The notes under the pieces: generated by a model | Told to the model about the DNA's origin: nothing | Databases searched by the model: none | What the model saw: the letters and a program-made list of their open reading frames with translations, nothing else | Position numbers and translations under genes: made by a program | From: Candidatus Kuenenia stuttgartensis | GTDB lineage: Bacteria > Planctomycetota > Planctomycetia > Pirellulales > UBA1268 | Direction of reading: 5' to 3' | DNA length: 8,980 nucleotides | Assembly (NCBI GenBank): GCA_945876515.1 | Contig: CAMCPF010000095.1 | Coordinates: forward strand, 1-8,980 | Shown here: in pieces, positions 1 through 8,059 of the stretch | How positions within the stretch are numbered: position 1 is the stretch's first letter | How the letters are laid out: every line of letters begins with the position of its first letter

Positions 1-155
1 GTCCGGCGAGATGGCACGGGCAACCCCAACCCACGCCACGGGAACCACTCAGTCACTCCGATGAGCCAGCAAAACCTTGTGGAACGCCCGTCGCGGGGTT
101 ACGTTTTCGGCTTCGGTCGCTTCGTTCGGCGGCACGTTCCTCAGGGGCCAGTTTC

Positions 156-1496
156 ATGATCCACGGTCGTCGCTTCCTGTTTCCGCTGACCATGCTGGCG
201 ATCCTGTCATGTGGCTTGGCCGGCATGGCCTCGCTCGCCGCCGATGAGCCGGCCCTCAATGTGCCCCCCGAGGGCTACCGCGCCCTCTTCAACGGCAAGG
301 ACCTCGCCGGCTGGCGGGGCATGGGCACCGACAATCCCTATCAGCTCGCCGCCAAGACCGAGGCGGAGCAGGCCGCCTTCTTCGCCAAGAACCAGCCGGG
401 CATCGACGCCCACTGGAAGGTGGTCGACGGCGTGCTCGTCAACGACGGCCAGGGCCCCTACGCGACCACGATCGAGGACTTCGGCGACGTCGAGCTGTGG
501 GTGGACTACAAGACGGTGCCCAAGGCCGACAGCGGCATCTATCTCAGGGCCACGCCCCAGGTGCAGATCTGGGACTCGACCGAGACCGCGAAGTTCAAGA
601 TCGGCGCCGACAAGGGCTCGGGTGGCCTGTGGAACAACTCCGCCGGCGCCGCCGGCAAGGATCCGCTGGTGCTGGCCGACAAGCCCTTCGGCGAGTGGAA
701 TCGCTTCCGGATCATGCAGGTCGGGGCCCGCACCACCGTCTGGCTCAACGACAAGCTCGTGGTGGACAACGCGATCATGGAGAACTACTGGGATAGGAAG
801 CGGCCGCTCCTGCGGCGCGGGCCGATCCAACTCCAGACCCACGGCGGTGAGATCGCGTGGCGAAACGTATTCGTTCGTGAGCTCGGCGCCGAAGAGGCCA
901 ACCGCTGGCTTCGGGATCATGCCGGCGACGGCTTCGTGAGCCTGTTCAACGGCACAGACCTCAGCGGCTGGGCCGGCGCGGTAGACAACTACGAGGTGGT
1001 GGACGGCGCGATCCGCTGCAAGGCGGGCAAGGGGGGCACGCTTCACACGAAGGACGAATACGGCGACTTCGTGGCCCGGATGGAGTTCCGGTTGCCGCCG
1101 GGTGGCAACAACGGCCTGGCGATCCGCTATCCCGGCAACGGCGACACGGCCTACGTGGGGATGTGCGAACTGCAGGTGCTCGACTCGGAGCATCCGAAAT
1201 ACGCCACGCTCGACAAGCGGCAGTATCACGGCTCGGTGTATGGGATGGCGGCCGCCGAGCGGGGCTACCTCCGGCCCACGGGCGAGTGGAACGAGCAGCA
1301 GGTGACCGTGAAGGGCAGCCGGATCACGGTGGAGCTCAACGGATCGGTGATCCTCGATGCCGACGTGGCGGCGGTGAAGGACTTCATGGGGGGCAAGCCG
1401 CATCCGGGCATGAACCGCACGAGTGGCTTCTTCGGCTTCGCCGGCCACGGCGACCCGGTCGAGTTTCGTAACGTCGCCATCAAGCGGCTCGACTGA
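156..1496 (+). CDS. Exported protein with two tandem DUF1080 (3-keto-disaccharide hydrolase-type) domains
   Basis: A 446-residue protein, probably exported and acting on or binding glycans. Seen: basic start (R5, R6), hydrophobic stretch about residues 7-28, then two copies of the same domain. Copy 1 spans about 41-243, opening with LFNGKDLAGW and closing with WRNVFVREL. Copy 2 spans about 260-445, opening with LFNGTDLSGW and closing with EFRNVAIKRL. Each has the family core: D125-S-G-I-Y-L-R131 followed by VQIWD, and N318-N-G-L-A-I-R324 followed by ELQVLD. Known: DUF1080 has a concanavalin-A-like beta-sandwich fold, is very abundant in Planctomycetota, and some members hydrolyse 3-keto-glycosides. 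Many members have one domain, so this is a duplication. The start is supported by AGGGG at 143-147, 8 bases upstream. Signal peptidase I could cut near A28/A29, but A15-I-L-S-C19 also fits a lipobox, so it may be a lipoprotein. The substrate cannot be read from sequence. A palindrome cluster follows the stop, suggesting it is transcribed separately from the next gene. Confidence 0.9.
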   Translation: MIHGRRFLFPLTMLAILSCGLAGMASLAADEPALNVPPEGYRALFNGKDLAGWRGMGTDNPYQLAAKTEAEQAAFFAKNQPGIDAHWKVVDGVLVNDGQGPYATTIEDFGDVELWVDYKTVPKADSGIYLRATPQVQIWDSTETAKFKIGADKGSGGLWNNSAGAAGKDPLVLADKPFGEWNRFRIMQVGARTTVWLNDKLVVDNAIMENYWDRKRPLLRRGPIQLQTHGGEIAWRNVFVRELGAEEANRWLRDHAGDGFVSLFNGTDLSGWAGAVDNYEVVDGAIRCKAGKGGTLHTKDEYGDFVARMEFRLPPGGNNGLAIRYPGNGDTAYVGMCELQVLDSEHPKYATLDKRQYHGSVYGMAAAERGYLRPTGEWNEQQVTVKGSRITVELNGSVILDADVAAVKDFMGGKPHPGMNRTSGFFGFAGHGDPVEFRNVAIKRLD

Positions 1497-1543
1497 GCCC
1501 GACGGCGCGACGCCTGCTCGCGTCGGGCCTGAGGCGTCAGGCC
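1497..1543 (+). terminator. Overlapping palindrome cluster after the DUF1080 gene, possible terminator
   Basis: Three inverted repeats begin at the base after the stop codon. Repeat A pairs 1497-1504 with 1521-1528 (gcccgacg/cgtcgggc, 8 perfect bp, 16-base loop). Repeat B pairs 1509-1515 with 1532-1538 (gacgcct/aggcgtc, 7 bp). Repeat C pairs 1526-1532 with 1537-1543 (ggcctga/tcaggcc, 7 bp, 4-base loop). They overlap, so A and C exclude B, and A and C compete at 1526-1528. There is no T-run afterwards, so this is not a textbook Rho-independent terminator. It may act as a 3'-end stabiliser, a Rho-assisted terminator, or be a copy of a dispersed palindromic element. Confidence 0.45.
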
Positions 1544-1649
1544 ACTGCTGCGCGGAAGCGGCACGAACTCCCGCCGGCCGAGGATGGCCCGCGGCCCGGG
1601 AACCTTTCGGGTCGGACGGGCATCAAAATTTGGCCGGCGGCGTACACTT

Positions 1650-1675
1650 CCCGCCCAGCGGGCCGCCTGCGGCCC
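1650..1675 (+). promoter_or_regulatory. GC-rich hairpins in the leader of the A2M-like gene
   Basis: Two short perfect stems lie 31-56 bases upstream of the A2M start codon. One pairs 1650-1654 with 1658-1662 (cccgc/gcggg, 3-base loop). The other pairs 1660-1666 with 1669-1675 (gggccgc/gcggccc, effectively 6 bp with a 4-base loop). They share 1660-1662, so only one can form at a time. Just upstream is a small A/T island (1624-1631) and a TACACT at 1643-1648 that resembles a -10 box, but no convincing -35 was found. The DNA here is very GC-rich, so chance stems are common and a regulatory role is only a suggestion. Confidence 0.25.
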
Positions 1676-1705
1676 CGGGGTTCCCTTTGCGGCGGAGCAG
1701 CACTC

Positions 1706-4700
1706 ATGGGTTCTCGTTTCGGGTCAGGCGGCGGGGCCGCGGGGTTTTCGATTCAGGCGTTCGCGGCCGTGGCCGTGACCGCGATCCTCGGAGGGGCTGG
1801 CATGGGGCATGGGGCACGGGCGGAAGAGGTGCCGCAGGGGCCGCGGGCCGCCGCCTGGAAGAAGGTCCAGCAGGCCCTCGACGAGGGGAAGCCGAAGTCG
1901 GCGCTCGAGGCGCTCACTGGCGTCGAGCAGGCGGCGATCACCGAGAAGGCCTGGGCCGAGGCCGCCCGCGCGATCGCCACCCGGGTGCTCGCCGACACGG
2001 GCGACCGGCCCGACGACGATCCCGAGCGGGTGATTCGCCTCGCGGCCGAGATCGCGAAGGCGCCGCCCGAGACGCGGTGCGTGCTCGAGGCGATCCGGGC
2101 CAACTGGACCTGGGGCTACTACCAGCAGAACCAGTGGCGGTACCAGCAGCGCACGCAGGGAGGCGCCGACGGCAAGGACCTCGCAAAGATGCGCGAGTGG
2201 GATCTGCCCACGATCGTCAAGGAGATCCGCGCCCGGTTCGCGGCGGCCGTGGGCAAGCCCGGCAGCCCCGAGCGGCAGGCGCTCCAGGCGCTGCCCGTGG
2301 CCGAGTGGGACGCGCTGATCCAACAGGGCTCGATGCCCGACGCCTGGCGGCCGACCGTGTGGGACGTGGTCGCACGCGACGCGCTCGAGTTTGCCGCCTC
2401 CGGTGAGCGGGGGCTGATGGCCCCGGAAGACGCGTTTGAACTCGCTGTCGATTCGCCGGCCCTGGGCACGCTGGAGGAGTTTCTGGCGTGGCGGCCGGAG
2501 ATGGACGAGATCGTCACCGACAAGGATTCGCCGCTTCTGGAGGCGGCCGCCCTCGAGCGAGGCCTGCTCGAGTTTCACGCGCGCGACGCCGACAAGGCAG
2601 CCCTGCTCTCGGCCGACCTCGACCGGATCCTGTGGGCGAGTGGGGCCGCGGTGGGCGAGGGGCTGCTCGACCGCAAGGAAAAATCGCTGCGCGGGTTCAT
2701 CGAGCGGGCCGGCGATCACGAGACGGCGGCGTTGGCGGCCTTCCACCTCGCGAGCCTGATCCAAGAGCAGGGCGATCTGGTGGCGGCGCGGGAGATCGCC
2801 GCCCGGGCCGCGGCGGCCCATCCCAAGAGCCATGGCGGAGCCCAGTGTGCGAATCTCGTCTCGCAGATCGAGGCCAAGGAACTCTCCGTCTCGACGGAGC
2901 GGGCCTGGGCGGCGCCGTTTCCGGCGATCAGGGTTACCTACAAGAACCTCGCCAAGGTGCATCTTCGGGTTGCCAAAGCTGACTGGCTCGGCCGCCTGAA
3001 GGCGGGCAAGCCCCACTCGGGCTGGCTCGATGACCAGGACCGGGCGGCGATCCTCGCGCTGCCGGCCGTCCGCGAGCATGCGGCCGACCTGCCGGCCACC
3101 GACGATTATCAGCAGCGGGCCGAAGACATTCCGGTCGGGGCCGCCCTCGACGCGGCGAAGCTCGAGCCCGGCGCCTACTGGGTGATCGCCAGCCACAAGG
3201 GCGACTTCGGCGAGCAGGACAATGTGGTCGCGCTCACGATGGTTTGGGTGACGCGGCTGGCGATCGTGACCGAGCAGCAGCGACCGGTCTATGCCCGCGA
3301 CCTGGCCGGTGCGCAGGCGGCGGTGCCCGGTCGGCCGGGCGTGCCGCCGCGGCGGATGCGGCGGCCGCAGGGGCCGGGCACGCTCGCTGGATACGTCGTC
3401 GATCTCGCCACCGGCGAGCCGGTGCAGGCCGCCGACGTGCAGGTCTTCATGCGTCAGCAGCAGGGCAACCGTCAGGGCTTCGACGAGGCGGCTGTGGCGA
3501 AGACCGACGCCGAGGGCCGGTTCGAACTCGAGGCGGAGCAGGGCCGCGAACTCGTGGTCGTGGCCAAGGCGAAGCTGGCCGGCGCCGAGCAGACGGTGGC
3601 GACCGGCTCGACCAACGTCTGGCCGAACGTGATGAACGACGACGTGAAGACGGTCGTGCTGATCACGGATCGCGGCATCCACCGGCCGGGGCAGATCGTG
3701 TTCTACAAGGGAATCGTGGCCGGCGGCGACCAGGCCGCGGGGAAGTACGCTGCGATCGCCGACGTGCCCGTCGAGGTCATGCTCCGCGACGCCAACGGCC
3801 GCGAGGTGGCGAAGGCGAACCACACCACGACTGCCAATGGCTCCTTCCACGGCAACTTCCCCATTCCCGCCGGCTGCCTGCCGGGGCAGTGGTCGATCCA
3901 GGCGCAGGCTGCAGGCACGCAAATGGGGACCGGTGTCCGCGTCGAGGAGTACAAGCGGCCCAAGTTCCAGGTGAAGCTCGCCGCGCCGAAGGCGAGCGTG
4001 CCGCTCGGCGGCGAGGCCTCGCTCACGGGCAAGGCCGAGACCTACACCGGACTCGCCGTGGCCGACGCCACCGTCCGCTGGCGGGTCGAGCGGTCGGTGC
4101 GGTTTCCGATCTGGTGCCGCTGGTTCTTCCCCTGGCTACCCTTCGACGGCGGCGCCCAGCGGATTGCCCGCGGCACGGCCAAGACCGACGCGACCGGCTC
4201 GTTCACGATCGCCTTCCCGGCCCGGCCCGATCGCTCGGTGCCCAAGGAGTCGCTGCCCGTGTTCACGTATCGGGTGGTGGCCGACGTCACCGATCCCGGC
4301 GGCGAGACGCGGAGCGACGAGCGGAGCGTGAACGCGGGCTACACCGACGTTGAGGCGGCGGTCTCGGCGGCCGAGTGGCAGGCGGTGAGGGGGGGCGAGC
4401 CGGCGGCCGTGGCGGTCACCGTGGCCACGACCACGCTCGACGGCGAGCCGCGGGCAGCGAAGGGCACGCTCACGGTGCACCGGCTCGTGCAGCCGGCCGA
4501 GGTGGATCGCGGCGATCTCCAGGGGAGCCGGCCGATGCCCTGGATGCGCCGCGGCGGCGGGCGCCTGCCGCCCAAGCCGATCGCGCCCGATCCCGCCGAC
4601 CCCGAGACCTGGGCCGCGGGCGAGGCGGTCTTCGAGGAGCCGGTGGCCACCGAGCAGGCGACGGGCAAAAGGATCGCCACCGCCAACCTGCCGGCCGGCA

Positions 4701-7700
4701 TCTACCGGGCCACGTTCGAGATTCCGGCCGCTGGCGACGTGCCTGTGGTGAAGGCGACAACGCTCGTCGAAGTGGTCGATCCCACGGCCAAGACCTACGG
4801 CGTGAAGCGGCCGTTCGTGATGAAGGTCGAGAAAAGCTCGGTCGAGCCGGGAAGCGAGTTTCAGGCGCTCGTGGGCACGGGCTACGACGCGGGGCGGGCG
4901 CTCGTCGAGATCTCCCAGAGCGGTCGGGTTTTGGAGCGGTTCTGGACGGAGGCGGGCCGGACGCAGTGGCCGGTGGAGTTCAAAGCCGGCGCGGCCAATC
5001 GCGGCGGGTTCACCGTGCGGGCCTGGCTCGTCCGCGATGGCCGGCTGCACGTGCAGAGCCAGACGGTTGATGTGCCCTGGACCGACAAGAAGCTCGCAGT
5101 CGAGTGGGAGCGGTTCACACGGCGGACGGAGCCGGGGGCGAAGGAAGTCTGGCGGGCCAAGATCGCGAGCGTGGCCGATCCCGTGGCGGGGCCGGCCGAG
5201 CCGCAGGCGGCCGAGATGCTCGCGCTCATGTATGACCAGTCGCTCGACGCGCTGGCCGCCCATGCGTGGCCGGCGAGCGGGCTGATGGGGCTGTTCCGGC
5301 GGGAAGGCGGCTGGCTGAACCTGGCGTTCACCAACGGCCCCGAGGGCTTCCACCAGATTCGTGGCAACTTCGCCCAGCGGTATCGGGACGTGCCCGAGAT
5401 GAGCTTCCGCGTGCTGCGGGATCCGTTTGGCACGCCGCAGGGAGGCTGGGCCTTCGCGAGCTTCGGCATCGGCGGCGGTCGCAGAGGCGTCTATGCCGCT
5501 GGGGCCATGCCCGCCCCCGAGGCCGCGATGATGTCCGACGCGGTGGTTCCCACCGGCGCTCCGCTCGAAGGGCTGGCCAGTGTCAGGAAGGCCGCGAATC
5601 GGGCCGACGCCCGGGCGGAGAAGCAACTGCTGCAAGGGGCCGACAAGGAGGGCGCGGGAAAGGCCGGCGGCCCGCCAGTGGCCCAGGCCGCCGCTCCACC
5701 GCCGCGGAAAAACCTCGTCGAGACGGCCTTCTTCCTCCCCACGCTCTCGAGCGGCAAGGATGGCATCGTGACGATCGAGTTCACGCTGCCCGACACGCTT
5801 ACCACCTGGCAGTTCAAGGGGCTCGCCCACGACGCGGCCCTGCGGAGCGGCGTGCTCGTCGATACCTGCGTGTCGACGAAATCCCTGATGGTCGAACCGC
5901 TCGTGCCGCGGTTTCTTCGCGAAGGTGATCTCGTAAAGATCCCGGTCAAGGTGAGCAACACCTCGACCGGCCGGCTAGCCGGCACGGTACGGTTTGCGCT
6001 CGCAGACGCCCGCACGGATGCGGATCAGAGCGGCCTGATCGACGGGCCCAGGGAGCAGTCGTTCGATCTGGCCTCGGGCGAGTCGAAGCCGGTCGTGTTC
6101 ACCGTCAAGGTGGCCGACGGCACCGACGTCTTGAAGTATCTCGCCACCGGCACGGCCGACGCGTCGGGAACGAAGGCGGCCGACGGCGAAGAGGCGTTTC
6201 TCGTCGTGCTGCCGCGGCGTGTGCCCGTCACGGAAACCATCCCGATCACGATCCGCGGCCCCGGCACGCGGCAGGTATCGCTCGAGCGGCTGGCGCAGAG
6301 TGCCGGCACCGAGATCCAGAGCCAGTCGCTCGTCGTCCAGGCTGCGTCGAACCCGGCCTGGTACGGCGTGCTTGCGTTGCCCGTGATCATGGAAGACTCG
6401 GACGAGAGCACCGAAACGCTCTTCACCCGTCTCTACGCCAACACGCTGGCCCGGCACCTGGCCACGACCGACCCGCGGATCGCGCGAATCTTCGAGCAGT
6501 GGAAGGGCACCGACGCCCTCACGAGCCCGCTGGAGAAGAACAGCGACCTCGTGAAGACCCTGCTTGCCGAGACGCCCTGGGTCCGCGACGCGGTGGACGA
6601 GACGGAGGGCCGGGCCCGGATCGCGCTCTTGTTCGACGCCAACCGGGCGACGAACGAGGCCCGGGCCGCCCTTGAGCGGCTCGAGAGCCTGCGGAACGGC
6701 GACGGTGGCTGGCCCTGGTTCCCCGGCGGGCGGACCTGCGACTCGGTGTCGCTCGGGATCATCGCCGGCTTCGGCCGGCTGCGGGCCGCGGGCGTGGACA
6801 TCGACGTCCAGCCGGCGCTCAAGGCGATCCCCTGGCTCGACGGCCGGCTCGTCGAGGAGCGGGCCTGGGCCGAGCGGACCTGGAAGGACAAGCCCGACCA
6901 GATCGTGCTCACGCCGATTGGCGTCTTCGCCCTCTACGCGCGGAGCTTCTTCACCAAGGACGCCCCGCCCGAGGGCGAGGCGGCCGAGGCGATCCGTTGG
7001 GGCTTCGACGTAGCCAGAAAGTCGTGGATGAAGCTCGACCCGCGGCTCTCGCAGGGGCAGCTCGCGATCGCGCTTGCCCGCTCCGGCGACAAGCCTACGG
7101 CGCTCTCGATCATCGACAGCCTCAAGCAGCGGGCGGTGGACGCCGACGTGAAGCCCGGCGAAGAGAAGGACTCCTGGCAGGGCATGTGGTGGCGAGACGA
7201 GCATCCCGGCTGGTGGAGCTGGGCCCACGCCCCGATCGCCACGCAGGCGATCATGATCGAGGCCTTCGACGAGGTGGCCGGCGACCAGGACTCGGTCGAG
7301 GCCCTCAAAGTCTGGCTCCTCTCGCAGAAGCGGACGAGTAAGTGGCCCGGCAGCCGCGCCACGGCCGACGCCGTGGGGGCACTCCTGGGCCGCGGTGGCG
7401 ACCTGCTCGGTTCGCAGGAACTCCTGACCGTGACGGTGGGCGGGGAAAAGATCACGCCTGAAAAGGTCGAGGCCGGCACCGGCTTCTTCGAGACCCGGTT
7501 CGTCCGCCGAGAGATCACGCCCGCGCTTGCCGCTGTGACGCTCACGAAGCCCGACAAGGGCCTGGCTTTCGGTGGCGTCCACTGGCAGTACCTCGATGAC
7601 ATCGCCAACGTGCCCGCCGCCGGCCGCGAGGAGCTGGCCGTGGAGAAGAAGCTGTTCGTGAAGAAGTTCACCAAGGCGGGGCCGGAGCTCGTGCCGGCCG

Positions 7701-8050
7701 GCGACGGCGTGGCGGTGGAGGTGGGCGACGAGTTGGTCGTGCGGCTGGTAGTGACGAGCGACCGCGACTACGAGTTTCTGGAGCTGGCCGACCATCGGCC
7801 GAGCCTGACCGAGCCGGTGGACGTGCTCTCCGGCTGGCGGTGGGCCGACGGGGCGGGCTGGTACCTGGCGATCCGTGACGCCTCGACGCAGCTCTTCTTC
7901 GAGCGGCTGCCGCGGGGCACGCACGTGTTCGAGTATTCGCTCCGGGCCGCCCACCGGGGCACCGCCTCGAGCGGCTTCGCCACGATCCAGAGCCGCTATG
8001 CTCCCGAGTTCTCGGCTCACTCGAAGAGCGTGGCAGTCGAGGTGAAGTAG
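1706..8050 (+). CDS. Large exported alpha-2-macroglobulin family protein lacking the thioester residues
   Basis: A 2114-residue A2M-like protein, probably periplasmic or surface-exposed. Seen: signal peptide about residues 1-39 ending ARA|E; helical N-terminal region about 40-390 with an N-W-x-W-G-Y-Y-Q-Q-N-Q-W-R segment near 132; a carboxypeptidase-regulatory-like beta domain about 559-625; an MG2-type motif I653-T-D-R-G-I-H-R-P-G-Q663; macroglobulin domains about 690-1240, with W803-C-R-W-F-F; a low-complexity bait-like linker about 1253-1335; the A2M core from about 1337 (ETAFFLPTLSSGKDG); an alpha-alpha toroid about 1540-1900 with D1666-G-G-W-P-W-F-P-G-G; and a C-terminal domain about 2005-2114 with R-D-Y-E-F-L-E-L-x-D-x-R-P and Y-A-P-E-F. 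Known: bacterial A2Ms trap proteases and are thought to protect the envelope. Those with CxEQ bind covalently, and E. coli YfaS lacks it. Here the aligned positions are S1568 and T1571, so covalent capture is unlikely. Start supported by CGGAG at 1693-1697, 8 bases upstream. Inferred role: non-covalent protease inhibition or envelope scaffolding. The stop lies 9 bases before the next gene. Confidence 0.93.
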   Translation: MGSRFGSGGGAAGFSIQAFAAVAVTAILGGAGMGHGARAEEVPQGPRAAAWKKVQQALDEGKPKSALEALTGVEQAAITEKAWAEAARAIATRVLADTGDRPDDDPERVIRLAAEIAKAPPETRCVLEAIRANWTWGYYQQNQWRYQQRTQGGADGKDLAKMREWDLPTIVKEIRARFAAAVGKPGSPERQALQALPVAEWDALIQQGSMPDAWRPTVWDVVARDALEFAASGERGLMAPEDAFELAVDSPALGTLEEFLAWRPEMDEIVTDKDSPLLEAAALERGLLEFHARDADKAALLSADLDRILWASGAAVGEGLLDRKEKSLRGFIERAGDHETAALAAFHLASLIQEQGDLVAAREIAARAAAAHPKSHGGAQCANLVSQIEAKELSVSTERAWAAPFPAIRVTYKNLAKVHLRVAKADWLGRLKAGKPHSGWLDDQDRAAILALPAVREHAADLPATDDYQQRAEDIPVGAALDAAKLEPGAYWVIASHKGDFGEQDNVVALTMVWVTRLAIVTEQQRPVYARDLAGAQAAVPGRPGVPPRRMRRPQGPGTLAGYVVDLATGEPVQAADVQVFMRQQQGNRQGFDEAAVAKTDAEGRFELEAEQGRELVVVAKAKLAGAEQTVATGSTNVWPNVMNDDVKTVVLITDRGIHRPGQIVFYKGIVAGGDQAAGKYAAIADVPVEVMLRDANGREVAKANHTTTANGSFHGNFPIPAGCLPGQWSIQAQAAGTQMGTGVRVEEYKRPKFQVKLAAPKASVPLGGEASLTGKAETYTGLAVADATVRWRVERSVRFPIWCRWFFPWLPFDGGAQRIARGTAKTDATGSFTIAFPARPDRSVPKESLPVFTYRVVADVTDPGGETRSDERSVNAGYTDVEAAVSAAEWQAVRGGEPAAVAVTVATTTLDGEPRAAKGTLTVHRLVQPAEVDRGDLQGSRPMPWMRRGGGRLPPKPIAPDPADPETWAAGEAVFEEPVATEQATGKRIATANLPAGIYRATFEIPAAGDVPVVKATTLVEVVDPTAKTYGVKRPFVMKVEKSSVEPGSEFQALVGTGYDAGRALVEISQSGRVLERFWTEAGRTQWPVEFKAGAANRGGFTVRAWLVRDGRLHVQSQTVDVPWTDKKLAVEWERFTRRTEPGAKEVWRAKIASVADPVAGPAEPQAAEMLALMYDQSLDALAAHAWPASGLMGLFRREGGWLNLAFTNGPEGFHQIRGNFAQRYRDVPEMSFRVLRDPFGTPQGGWAFASFGIGGGRRGVYAAGAMPAPEAAMMSDAVVPTGAPLEGLASVRKAANRADARAEKQLLQGADKEGAGKAGGPPVAQAAAPPPRKNLVETAFFLPTLSSGKDGIVTIEFTLPDTLTTWQFKGLAHDAALRSGVLVDTCVSTKSLMVEPLVPRFLREGDLVKIPVKVSNTSTGRLAGTVRFALADARTDADQSGLIDGPREQSFDLASGESKPVVFTVKVADGTDVLKYLATGTADASGTKAADGEEAFLVVLPRRVPVTETIPITIRGPGTRQVSLERLAQSAGTEIQSQSLVVQAASNPAWYGVLALPVIMEDSDESTETLFTRLYANTLARHLATTDPRIARIFEQWKGTDALTSPLEKNSDLVKTLLAETPWVRDAVDETEGRARIALLFDANRATNEARAALERLESLRNGDGGWPWFPGGRTCDSVSLGIIAGFGRLRAAGVDIDVQPALKAIPWLDGRLVEERAWAERTWKDKPDQIVLTPIGVFALYARSFFTKDAPPEGEAAEAIRWGFDVARKSWMKLDPRLSQGQLAIALARSGDKPTALSIIDSLKQRAVDADVKPGEEKDSWQGMWWRDEHPGWWSWAHAPIATQAIMIEAFDEVAGDQDSVEALKVWLLSQKRTSKWPGSRATADAVGALLGRGGDLLGSQELLTVTVGGEKITPEKVEAGTGFFETRFVRREITPALAAVTLTKPDKGLAFGGVHWQYLDDIANVPAAGREELAVEKKLFVKKFTKAGPELVPAGDGVAVEVGDELVVRLVVTSDRDYEFLELADHRPSLTEPVDVLSGWRWADGAGWYLAIRDASTQLFFERLPRGTHVFEYSLRAAHRGTASSGFATIQSRYAPEFSAHSKSVAVEVK
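8039..8045 (+). promoter_or_regulatory. Shine-Dalgarno-like site inside the end of the A2M gene, for the DUF202 gene
   Basis: GAGGTGA lies in the last codons of the A2M gene (Glu-Val-Lys), 14 bases before the ATG at 8060. It is the only good match to the ribosome-binding consensus ahead of that start, although the spacing is longer than usual. Placed inside the upstream gene, it suggests translational coupling. An alternative is initiation on a leaderless transcript, because TAGACT at 8048-8053 overlaps the A2M stop and resembles a -10 box six bases before the ATG. No -35 supports that. Confidence 0.4.
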
Positions 8051-8059
8051 ACTGTCGGG

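Noticed and set aside
77..105. Promoter-like pair TTGTGG (77-82) and TACGTT (100-105), 17 bases apart, upstream of the DUF1080 gene
   Set aside because: Spacing is right, but each box matches only 3 of 6 consensus positions, which is close to chance.
83..107. Hairpin (aac-cccg with cggg-gtt, one bulged G) followed by a short T-run, possible terminator of a gene left of the window
   Set aside because: The stem is short and interrupted, only four Ts follow, and no upstream coding region is visible to terminate.
1423..2406. A 327-codon + strand frame bridging the end of the DUF1080 gene and the start of the A2M gene
   Set aside because: Its translation is a Gly/Arg/Pro-rich out-of-frame reading of both genes and the gap, with no domain. 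It would overlap two strong genes.
5970..5983. Perfect 14-bp palindrome gccggctagccggc
   Set aside because: It encodes conserved-frame residues inside the A2M core and similar GC palindromes are expected by chance in DNA of this composition. No second copy was seen nearby.
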